A stretch of DNA of 64,000 bases, taken from positions 1 to 64,000 of the forward strand of contig DASRND010000004.1 in the NCBI GenBank assembly GCA_035647615.1. The letters run 5' to 3'. Each line of letters begins with the position of its first letter. Position 1 is the stretch's first letter. The stretch is from Bacteroidales bacterium (lineage in GTDB: Bacteria > Bacteroidota > Bacteroidia > Bacteroidales > 4484-276). A model generated the notes under the pieces. That model was not told the origin of the DNA. It made no database searches and was given only the letters and a program-made list of their open reading frames with translations. Shown here piece by piece: positions 51,761 through 59,459 of this stretch. Both the position numbers and the translations under genes were made by a program.

Positions 51761-53881
51761 CTATTCATACACCGGCGTAATGCCCATGTTGTAAAACATG
51801 AAGGAGTAGATGTCGGCGTACTCTTCGATGACTTTGGAAGTGGGTTTTCCGGCGCCGTGACCGGCTTTGGTTTCTATGCGGATAAGCGTGGGGTTGTCGC
51901 AGCTTTGTTTGGATTGTAGCTCGGAGATGAATTTAAAAGAGTGTGCCGGCACCACGCGGTCGTCGTGGTCGGCAGTGGTTACGAGCGTGGCGGGGTAGCA
52001 GGTGCCGGCTTCGATGGTGTGCAGCGGCGAATATTTTATCAGATATTCAAAGTCGGTTGCATTGTCGCTGGTGCCATAGTCGGTGGCCCACGCCCAGCCA
52101 ATGGTAAACATGTGGTAGCGCAGCATGTCGAGCACGCCCACGGCCGGGAAAGCTACTTTCATCAGTTCGGGGCGTTGGGTCATTACGGCGCCAACCAGCA
52201 GGCCGCCATTGGAGCCGCCCTGGATGGCGAGATAATCGGGCGAAGTATAACCGGCGTCGATGAGATATTCAGCGGCAGCGATAAAGTCGTCAAACACATT
52301 TTGCTTCTGTTCTTTGGTGCCGGCCATGTGCCACGCTTCGCCGTATTCGCCGCCACCGCGCAGGTTGGGCATGGCAAACACGCCGCCATTTTCGAGCAGT
52401 ATCAGTCTTTGGGTGCTGAAGGAAGGCGTGAGGCTGATATTAAAACCGCCATAACCATAGAGCAGCGTGGGATTGGTTCCGTCGAGCGTGATGCCTGCTT
52501 TATGAACGATAAACATCGGAACCTTTGTGCCGTCTTTGCTGGTATAGAAAACCTGTTTGGTTTCAAAAGTCAAATCTTCGACTTCTATCGTAGGCTCACG
52601 GTAGATGGTGGAGGTATCCGTTTCGATGTTGTACCTATAAATGGTGGTAGGGATTGCGAAAGAGGTGAAAGCATAGAAGGCGGTATTTTCGTCTTTCTTG
52701 CCATTGAAGCCGGCCAACGTTCCAATGCCGGGGATGTCGAGTGCACGGATGAGGTTGCCCCACATATCGTAGATAAAAGCTTGCGAATAGGCGTCTTTGA
52801 GATACTGCGCCACTATTTTGCCACCTACCAGCGTCACACCTTCGAGCACTTCTTCTTTTTCGGGGATCAGTGTGGCCCAGTTTTCGGGTTGCGGAAGCGC
52901 CGGGTCGATGAGCAACAATTGGTATTTGGGCGCATTGTAGTTGGTGCGCACCAGAAACTTGCCGTTGTAGTCGTCGACCACAGCAAAATCGTTATCAAAA
53001 CCCGTGACGATACTGGTGAAATCTTTTCCCGGTTTGCGGAGGTCTTTAAAATAAAGGGCATTGCCGGAGGTGCTTTCGGTATGATATAAAAGCAGGAAAT
53101 CTTCATCATCGGTAACGCCGGCGCTGTAGTTGCGCAGCGGATAAGCAGGGTCTTCATAAATGAGCACATCCTTACTTTGAGGCTCGCCTACTTTATGAAA
53201 ATAAACTTTATGAAACTCATTTTTTCCGGAAAGCTCGCTACCTTTGGGCGCGTCGTAACGGCTGTAATAAAAGCCATCACCTTTCCAGGCCATCCCCGAA
53301 AACTTCACCCATTTCAGGTGGTCGTCGAGTTGGTTGCGGCTGTCGATTTCCATCACCTTTATCTCGTTCCAGTCGGAGCCGCCGCGCGCTATCGCGTAAG
53401 CAAGATATTTACCGTCTTTGCTCACATCCATTCCGGCAAAAGCTACGGTGCCGTCGTCGGACAATTTGTTGGGATCGAGCAGCACCTGCGGCTCGGCGTC
53501 GAGGGTTTCCTGCACATAGAGCACGCTTTGGTTTTGCATGCCGTCATTTTTGAAATAAAAATAACGATCACCTTTTTTGAAAGGAACACCGTATTTTGGA
53601 TAATCCCAAATCTTCGTCAGGCGGTTTTTGATGTCGTTTCTAAATGGAATCTTCGAGAGATACGCCTCGGTAACTTCATTTTGTTGTTTCACCCACTCGC
53701 CGGTTTCGGCAGAAGTATCGTTTTCGAGCCAGCGGTACGGGTCGGCAATGGCCTGGCCATGAAGTGTATCCACCACATCGCCCTTTTTGGTTTCCGGATA
53801 TTTAATCCGCTCTGCCTGTTGCTGGCAGCTTTGTGTAGTCATCACAAGTGTAATAAATAGTACATAAATCAATTTTCTCAT
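51761..53881 (-). CDS. Prolyl oligopeptidase (peptidase S9A), lipoprotein
   Basis: A protein of about 706 residues. The ATG at 53881 gives a lipoprotein signal (lipobox TQSC); the frame open to 53938 would bury it and crosses the promoter box. A seven-bladed beta-propeller (about 75-425) precedes the alpha/beta-hydrolase domain with YGYGGFNISLTPSF, GGGEYGEAWH, the nucleophile Ser in IQGGSNGGLLVG, the Asp in DHDDRVVP and the His in KAGHGAGKP, so the triad is complete. S9A enzymes cut short peptides after proline; with lipid anchoring it probably feeds on peptides in the periplasm. It is a single-gene unit ending in a strong terminator. Confidence 0.94.
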   Translation of the reverse strand: MRKLIYVLFITLVMTTQSCQQQAERIKYPETKKGDVVDTLHGQAIADPYRWLENDTSAETGEWVKQQNEVTEAYLSKIPFRNDIKNRLTKIWDYPKYGVPFKKGDRYFYFKNDGMQNQSVLYVQETLDAEPQVLLDPNKLSDDGTVAFAGMDVSKDGKYLAYAIARGGSDWNEIKVMEIDSRNQLDDHLKWVKFSGMAWKGDGFYYSRYDAPKGSELSGKNEFHKVYFHKVGEPQSKDVLIYEDPAYPLRNYSAGVTDDEDFLLLYHTESTSGNALYFKDLRKPGKDFTSIVTGFDNDFAVVDDYNGKFLVRTNYNAPKYQLLLIDPALPQPENWATLIPEKEEVLEGVTLVGGKIVAQYLKDAYSQAFIYDMWGNLIRALDIPGIGTLAGFNGKKDENTAFYAFTSFAIPTTIYRYNIETDTSTIYREPTIEVEDLTFETKQVFYTSKDGTKVPMFIVHKAGITLDGTNPTLLYGYGGFNISLTPSFSTQRLILLENGGVFAMPNLRGGGEYGEAWHMAGTKEQKQNVFDDFIAAAEYLIDAGYTSPDYLAIQGGSNGGLLVGAVMTQRPELMKVAFPAVGVLDMLRYHMFTIGWAWATDYGTSDNATDFEYLIKYSPLHTIEAGTCYPATLVTTADHDDRVVPAHSFKFISELQSKQSCDNPTLIRIETKAGHGAGKPTSKVIEEYADIYSFMFYNMGITPVYE

Positions 53882-53921
53882 CACGCTAATTTTTAAGATG
53901 TTTGTCGAAACTTTGTTTTTG

Positions 53922-53929
53922 CAAAAATA
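53922..53929 (-). promoter_or_regulatory. Putative -7 box (TATTTTTG) of the S9 peptidase gene
   Basis: An exact TAnnTTTG match on the minus strand, 40 bp before the ATG at 53881. It supports rejecting the upstream start at 53938. Confidence 0.45.
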
Positions 53930-53994
53930 GGAAATCATTGATATAATTTAGATGATGGCCTTTAATACAGAAATTTCAGTAAAGAGTCTTTATT

Positions 53995-54110
53995 TTAAAA
54001 TGCTCACGCTACCCCTCAATCCCCTAAAGGAGAAGTCAGCCCACACTCTATCGGTTGTGCGTTGGGAACTCCCCCTTTAGGGGGTCGGGGGGGTGTGTTG
54101 GGTTTTTCTA
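53995..54110. repeat. Intergenic CCCCTAAAGG / CCCCCTTTAGGGGG repeat
   Basis: Inverted relatives CCCCTAAAGGAG (54015-54026) and ACTCCCCCTTTAGGGGGTCG (54070-54089) can fold on each other. The AGGGGGTCGGGGGGGTG end resembles 18662-18680. This is typical dispersed intergenic debris; no gene lies in 53939-54203. Confidence 0.6.
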
Positions 54111-54203
54111 AATCTATAGAATCGATCAACAAATGTAAATTTTAAAAAAATCAACCAACTAAATAATCACAAATCCTTCATAAATTCAAAAGACACCTTT
54201 ATA

Positions 54204-55094
54204 ATGAAAAAAGTAAAATCGCAGAAAATCTATCGTATTGATGTGGCTCCTGAATCGGAATTTGAGGAATACATGGATACCGAGGGTGTGCAGCATAGCA
54301 GCGCCGTTTACAACGAAAATGGGCACTTGCTCACCGATATCAAATTTGATAATTATGGCCAGACTACCGGAACGTCCGTTTACAAATACGACGAGAAAAA
54401 GTTTTTAATTTTTGAAGAAACCCTTGATGAGGAGGGGCAGACAGAAGAAAAGGTAAGTTGGGAAGTGGATGAAAACGGCAAAATCCAGAAAAAGTTTGTG
54501 TATTATCTGGATGACACTTTCGATACCATCGATTACGAATACAACGAGCAGGGACTTTTATGGCGTGTGATTCAAAAGGATGAAGACGGCGAAGAAGAGT
54601 ACCGCGAGGAGTATGATTATAAAGATGGGAAACGCATTGCCGAAAGGTATTTCGAATATGGTGAGAAGGAAACGGAAAACCTTTATGAATTTGATGAAAA
54701 TGGCCGGCTGACAGAAGTGACGCTGAACAATCCGGACGAAGAAGCCACGCTGGTAAATGAATACGACAACAAAGGAAACCGCATCAAAACTTTGAAATAT
54801 GATGCTGCCGACAAACTCATCGCGAAGCAACTGATGACTTACGACGAGCAAGGGCGACTGACGGAGATGAGCGAGGAGATGCCTTACAAAAAAAACAATA
54901 TTGCGATAGAGTTGGATGCCGCCGGCAACGCTACCCGGCAGACGGAAACCGATCGAAATGAACAGTTGGTGAGTGAGGTAGAACGCGAATACGATGCCGA
55001 TGGCAACGTGCTGCTGGTGCGTGCTACCGTTGCCGGGCTGCCCGGAATGCCGCCCCGAAAGTACATGCTAAAACATTTCTATGAATTTTATTAG
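54204..55094 (+). CDS. Acidic YD-repeat-like protein without signal peptide
   Basis: A protein of 296 residues built almost wholly of short beta-hairpin repeats of the RHS/YD or MORN_2 kind: YNENGHLLTDIKFDNYGQ, YEYNEQGLLWRVIQKDEDG, YEFDENGRLTEVTLNNPDE, EYDNKGNRIKTLKYDAADK, TYDEQGRLTEM and EYDADGNVLLVRATVAG. It is very rich in Asp and Glu. There is no signal peptide, transmembrane segment or T9SS tail, so it appears cytosolic, which is unusual because most YD-repeat proteins are exported. No toxin domain was seen. It is the lone plus-strand gene between leftward neighbours. Function unknown. Confidence 0.72.
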   Translation: MKKVKSQKIYRIDVAPESEFEEYMDTEGVQHSSAVYNENGHLLTDIKFDNYGQTTGTSVYKYDEKKFLIFEETLDEEGQTEEKVSWEVDENGKIQKKFVYYLDDTFDTIDYEYNEQGLLWRVIQKDEDGEEEYREEYDYKDGKRIAERYFEYGEKETENLYEFDENGRLTEVTLNNPDEEATLVNEYDNKGNRIKTLKYDAADKLIAKQLMTYDEQGRLTEMSEEMPYKKNNIAIELDAAGNATRQTETDRNEQLVSEVEREYDADGNVLLVRATVAGLPGMPPRKYMLKHFYEFY

Positions 55095-55194
55095 GAAGCG
55101 TGGGTTATTAATTTTCGCGGTACATTGCCTGCATTGTCTGAAGCTCTTATTAATGATTACTTATTTGATTTTGCTGATTAAATTTAGCGTTGAT

Positions 55195-55303
55195 TTAAGC
55201 TTCTAAATAATTTATAGCCTGAGCCAAATGCACATCCTCTAATTTTGTGACAGCCTTCATCTCAAGACTGATTAAGCCTTCCACCAAAAAATCTACTCTT
55301 CTT
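55195..55303 (-). pseudogene. Truncated GxxExxY-family (PD-(D/E)XK-like) gene remnant
   Basis: On the minus strand, codons ending at TAA 55195 encode RRVDFLVEGLISLEMKAV followed by TKLEDVHLAQAINYLEA. This matches the conserved middle of GxxExxY proteins (pattern DFLVE...I.LE.KAV..L...H.AQ..NYL.A). The N-terminal part with the GxxExxY motif and the end (normally GLLINFG...) are missing. The open frame overlaps the last codons of the TPR gene, so no start codon is available. The remaining bases to 55094 show nothing else. Confidence 0.75.
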
Positions 55304-57335
55304 ACCTGCAATACGCCCTCATCTGTTTTACCGCCGGTGCATAGTTATCAATAGCTGCGTTTTCCCAATAATTGCAAGCATCTTCCAGGCGTTCGAGTTT
55401 CAGGCAACATTGGCCGGCATTGTGCCAGGCGTTGGCGTCGCCGGTAATTTCGGCATAGCGCACATAATCTTTTAATGCCTTCTCGTAGTCCATCGATTTG
55501 AAATGTGCGTTCGCCCGCAGCACCAATAGCACGTGTTGCGATGCGTCGAGTTGCAGCGCCTCATCAAAATATCCGATGGCCTTTTCCAATTTGTTTTGAC
55601 GGTAATAAAGCTCTCCTGCTTTGGCATAATTATAATAATTCTTAGGCTCCAGTTGCATCAGATGCTGGTAGGTATCAATCAGAGCGGCGGTGTCGGCCAT
55701 CTTTTCGAGCGCCATTATTTTCTTGCGATAATTGCCCGTATCACTGCTGTCGGCTGCGATAAGTGCATCATAATCTGCAACAGCGTGTGCATAATTTTCT
55801 AAATAAAAATTAGCAGTTGCCCGGTTGTTAATGGCCGAAGTATATCCGGGTTGAATCCGTAGCGCACGATCGGCGTCCTGTAAAGCGCCTGCATAGTCGC
55901 CCGACATGCCACGCGCGGAGGCGCGGTTTCCGAATGCTTTGGCGTCGGTGGTATCACGCAGGATGCATTGGTTGTAATCCTCCAGCGCTTTGGGGTACTG
56001 TCCTTTCTGGTACCAGGTGATGCCCCGGATCAGATAAGGATGACCACGGTCAGGTTCTTTCTCTATCAGATCGGTAAACAGGGTGATGCTGTCGCTCCAG
56101 TCGGTGTTGCGCTGTCGCGTCACTATTGCCAGCATTCCCAGCCATACTGCCAGCACGATTATGAATGGATTTCGCCATTTGCGCAAGCTTGCTTTTTGTG
56201 TGCTAATAATTTGCCAAGTGCTCACCGCCAGCATGTAAGTGAGCCCGACGTAAGAAAAATAGGTGTAGCGGTCGGCGGCATAGGCGCGCCCGGCAGGAAC
56301 GATTTGTAGTATAAAAAGTGTAGGCACCACAAAAATTGCCAGCCCCAGGATCAGGTCGCGTTTCAGGACGCCTGATTTTTTTATTAATAAAAAAACCATC
56401 GCTAACAGCGCCAGAAGAATGGCGGCAGAAACGTAAAAACGCAGTGGTAGCAAGCCCGAAGCAGTGGGCGGGTAGTAATGATAAATTTTGAGTTGGATGG
56501 GAACAAAGAATTTCCACAGATACATAAGCACGGCATCGGCAACGATAAAAGGCCGGTGCAGCCAGGAGATATCGGGGGTGGAAGTGTCGGCGGCGGTGCT
56601 GGTAAACCAGATGCCAAGCAATCCGATGGCGGCGCTTAGCGCAAAAAACGGAATCTTTTCTATCCATACGCGGCGGCTGGCAAGGCTGCGTCCGTAGTAC
56701 CAATCAAAAGCAAGTAGCAGCAACGGCAGCGATACCGCAATGGTTTTGCTGAGTAGCGACAGCACGAAAAACCCCAAGGTGATCAGGTAGTTGCGGGCAC
56801 TATTTTTACGAATATAATTTAGATAAAAAATGGCTGCCGCCAGATAAAACACCAGGTACAAAACATCCTTCCGCTCCGAAATCCACGTCACCGACTCTGC
56901 ATGCATCGGGTGCAGCGCAAAAACCAAAGCTACCAGCGAAGCCACGTACACGTTGGGTTTTAATTTTAATATTAATAAAAAAACCAGCCATACATTTATC
57001 AGGTGCAGCAGCAGGTTGATGAGATGAAAAGCAGTAGCATTGAGGCCAAAAAAATGATACTCGATGGCATAGCTGAGCATGGTGAGTGGCAGGTACAAAC
57101 CTACATACGGCGTGGTAAACATCCGATAGAGGTTGTCGGCCGAAAGCGCTTTGATGTCGGGATTGTCGGTAACGTAGAGGTCGTCGTCGAACTGGTAGAT
57201 GAAGTCGTTGTCGACGGCATTGGCGTAAGCCAGCACCGTGATCAGCAGAATGAGCGCCAGCCACAACCAGGTGCGGCGGGAGCCTTGCTGCGCCGGCTTT
57301 ATTTGTTGTTTTTGCTTTGGCAATTCCTTTTTCAT
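55302..57335 (-). CDS. TMTC/DUF1736-like polytopic membrane protein with C-terminal TPR repeats
   Basis: A protein of about 677 residues. The N-terminal ~400 residues have about ten hydrophobic segments with GT-C-type marks: YANAVDNDFIYQFDDDLYVTDNP (acidic DDD near the first loop) and FALHPMHAESVTWISERKDVL, the pattern of TMTC-like putative O-glycosyltransferases. The C-terminal ~270 residues are TPR repeats (RGITWYQKGQYPKALEDYNQCI, ALRIQPGYTSAINNRATANF, AGELYYRQNKLEKAIGYFDEAL). It may transfer sugar to exported proteins, by analogy with TMTC proteins; activity is unproven. The start is ATG 57335; the TTG at 57344 lies inside the promoter box. Confidence 0.8.
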   Translation of the reverse strand: MKKELPKQKQQIKPAQQGSRRTWLWLALILLITVLAYANAVDNDFIYQFDDDLYVTDNPDIKALSADNLYRMFTTPYVGLYLPLTMLSYAIEYHFFGLNATAFHLINLLLHLINVWLVFLLILKLKPNVYVASLVALVFALHPMHAESVTWISERKDVLYLVFYLAAAIFYLNYIRKNSARNYLITLGFFVLSLLSKTIAVSLPLLLLAFDWYYGRSLASRRVWIEKIPFFALSAAIGLLGIWFTSTAADTSTPDISWLHRPFIVADAVLMYLWKFFVPIQLKIYHYYPPTASGLLPLRFYVSAAILLALLAMVFLLIKKSGVLKRDLILGLAIFVVPTLFILQIVPAGRAYAADRYTYFSYVGLTYMLAVSTWQIISTQKASLRKWRNPFIIVLAVWLGMLAIVTRQRNTDWSDSITLFTDLIEKEPDRGHPYLIRGITWYQKGQYPKALEDYNQCILRDTTDAKAFGNRASARGMSGDYAGALQDADRALRIQPGYTSAINNRATANFYLENYAHAVADYDALIAADSSDTGNYRKKIMALEKMADTAALIDTYQHLMQLEPKNYYNYAKAGELYYRQNKLEKAIGYFDEALQLDASQHVLLVLRANAHFKSMDYEKALKDYVRYAEITGDANAWHNAGQCCLKLERLEDACNYWENAAIDNYAPAVKQMRAYCR

Positions 57336-57341
57336 GGTTTG

Positions 57342-57349
57342 CAAAAATA
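57342..57349 (-). promoter_or_regulatory. -7 promoter box (TATTTTTG) abutting the TMTC-like start codon
   Basis: An exact TAnnTTTG match on the minus strand with 6 bp (CAAACC) to the ATG. The arrangement is almost identical to lepA (TATTTTTG, CAACCG, ATG). Confidence 0.5.
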
Positions 57350-57424
57350 AGAGTTTGGACGAGGTTGCACCACGTCTATACTAATGTTACAGGCTCCAAC
57401 TATGTTAATTATGCAAACAAAAAA

Positions 57425-57519
57425 GCAGGCACAGCCTGCAAAAATAAATTCGGCTTAGGCTGGCTTCGACAAGCTGGCTTCGACAGGCTCAGCCACCACA
57501 GCCACCGCAGCCTAAGCCG
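57425..57519. repeat. Composite ~95-bp intergenic repeat, copy B (inverted relative to copy A)
   Basis: Palindrome GCAGGCACAGCCTGC (57425-57439), AAAAATAAATT spacer, then a 69-bp element (57451-57519) whose ends CGGCTTAGGCT / AGCCTAAGCCG are perfect 11-bp inverted repeats. The reverse complement aligns with 30768-30861 almost base for base. Confidence 0.88.
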
Positions 57520-57600
57520 AACAACAGAGGTCGTCGTGGAACTGGGACATCCTCTTTCATGTTTGAGGATGGCCGGAAGAATTATTAAAAGTATTGTAAT

Positions 57601-59424
57601 CTAATCTACTGCTTTGCGCAAAAGTAGCGTGGTGTAGTTGGTGTCGAGCCATTCGTTTATCAATGCGCGCAACGCCGGGTAATCGGCCGGAGCTATCACG
57701 CTTTTGTCGAGGCGCAACGAGCGGCTGACGGTGATTTGATTCCCCTTCGGGCTTAGCTCTATCTTCACCGAACCGGCTTCATTTTTCAAATCCACGCGTT
57801 GTTTCAACGTTACCAACTCATAGCCTTCCGGCAAGGTGATGGTGTATTTATAGCTTTCGCTGATGGGGAAAGGCAACACAAAATCGCCGTCGCGCTGGCT
57901 GCTGAGGTAGCTGATGTGCCACCCACCAAAGCCGCTTGTCATTTGCGGAAGCTCCAGCTGCATGATTTTGCCGGCATCCTGCAGTGCTTTTTCTTTATTA
58001 ATCTGCACCACGATCTCACTTTTCTCGGCATTGCTGTTTGCCACTTTTACAGCGTCGTCGGATTTGCTGATCATATTTTGGGTAAACTGCGATTTTATTT
58101 TGTTGGCATCATTTTGCAACAGCAAAAATGGATTGGGTTTTCCCTGCAACCGGATTGTCATCTGGCCACTAAGCGATTGATCATGAGCAAGCACAAATTT
58201 ACCTTCTGCGTCTATCACATTTTTTCCTTCCGACAAGGTGGTGGGGGAGATGTCGGCATTTTTGTAAAGCGGCATCAGCACCTGACCGCCTGAACCGTAG
58301 TCGAGGCTTTGGTCGTTTGTGGAAGTTGCGCTCAGATAAAGCGTCCCGAAGTTTTTGGTATTTACCTTCACAAAACTCTCATCAAAAATCAGGAGGTCGC
58401 CCATATTTTTTTCAAAAAGCTTTTCGGGAGCAGCCATCACGGCCACGGCATGAAAGTCGGCCGCGTTGAGCAAAGTAGCCAGCAATACCGCTTTTTCGAG
58501 TTGGTTGCCGCCATTGCTTTGCCACACTTCTTCGGGAGTGCGCACGCGGTAGCCATTCCATTCGGGCGGCACGCGGTCGTAAGCCATTTCTTTAGCAACC
58601 ATATTTTGCAACGCCAGTAGCGTCTTCATCTCCTCTTGTTTTTCAGATTTTATGGTGGCAGCATATTTCTGCAAAATATCGGTGGCGTGATAGTCGAAAG
58701 CCTGTTGGCGCGTAATCCAATCGACCGCAGCTCCTGCCTTGGGCGATGTCGTGAAAACCAGACGCGGCACCGAGAGTTGTGCGCCACTGAAATAATCCTG
58801 CGACCCGGCAGCAATGCCCTTAAACGTCCAGGTATAAACTTTCTGGTTGCCTTGCACCACCATTTCAGGGGCGGTGCGCAGATTCATCATGCGGTGTTGC
58901 AGCTCAACAGCGGAGGGAACTTTTATAACAATTTGCATCTCTTCTATCGGCGACGATTCCTGCACCAGCTCATTGCCCATGAGCGCCGGCAAAAAATCAT
59001 TTTGGCTGGCGAGGGTATAATCGAGATAAATGGTAGCGCCGATTTCGGTGGCGGTATGCGTCACCACAAGCTCGCGCAGATGATTGAATGCTGCTGAGTG
59101 TGCGGCGCCGTGCGGCAGCACTTCGTTGAAAGCATTTTCCGGCGTCACCACCCGCTTTCCATCGGCCATAATTGTATAGGCCTCGTTGATGGTAATTTCT
59201 TGAAAGGTCGGGTCGTAAATGATAAAAGTCTCGCCATAAAGCTGGTTGAACGACAGATGACTTTGCAGCCGGAGTTGCTTGTAGCAGCGCATGGTGGTGC
59301 TGCCATCGTCGTTGAGGGTAAAAGTTTTGGTAATCTTGCCAAACACCGCATCGGCGTCGTTGTATTGTGCGCTGGCCGCCGTGGCAAACCATCCGGCCAG
59401 AAATAATAGAAATATCTTTTTCAT
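57601..59424 (-). CDS. DUF3857 transglutaminase-like protein with lost catalytic residues
   Basis: An exported protein of about 607 residues: signal peptide ending near ATAASAQ, a DUF3857 beta domain (about 25-240), a transglutaminase-like core (about 255-420) and a C-terminal DUF3858-like region. In the core, the place of the catalytic Cys in the paralogue (CGVCKDKAGML) is taken by NGGNQLEKAVLL, and the His and Asp positions (FNHSV, LLDPT) by FDESF and YLSAT. All three catalytic residues are therefore missing and it should be a non-enzymatic scaffold. It follows the active-looking paralogue by 35 bp on the same strand, so they form an operon and may act together. Starts at 59436 and 59424 are possible. 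Confidence 0.8.
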   Translation of the reverse strand: MKKIFLLFLAGWFATAASAQYNDADAVFGKITKTFTLNDDGSTTMRCYKQLRLQSHLSFNQLYGETFIIYDPTFQEITINEAYTIMADGKRVVTPENAFNEVLPHGAAHSAAFNHLRELVVTHTATEIGATIYLDYTLASQNDFLPALMGNELVQESSPIEEMQIVIKVPSAVELQHRMMNLRTAPEMVVQGNQKVYTWTFKGIAAGSQDYFSGAQLSVPRLVFTTSPKAGAAVDWITRQQAFDYHATDILQKYAATIKSEKQEEMKTLLALQNMVAKEMAYDRVPPEWNGYRVRTPEEVWQSNGGNQLEKAVLLATLLNAADFHAVAVMAAPEKLFEKNMGDLLIFDESFVKVNTKNFGTLYLSATSTNDQSLDYGSGGQVLMPLYKNADISPTTLSEGKNVIDAEGKFVLAHDQSLSGQMTIRLQGKPNPFLLLQNDANKIKSQFTQNMISKSDDAVKVANSNAEKSEIVVQINKEKALQDAGKIMQLELPQMTSGFGGWHISYLSSQRDGDFVLPFPISESYKYTITLPEGYELVTLKQRVDLKNEAGSVKIELSPKGNQITVSRSLRLDKSVIAPADYPALRALINEWLDTNYTTLLLRKAVD

Positions 59425-59459
59425 CTGAATAATCATTTTCTAAATTAATAACACCTGAA

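Noticed and set aside
51941..53089. 382-codon plus-strand frame
   Set aside because: It is antisense to the S9 peptidase with a complete catalytic triad; no independent support.
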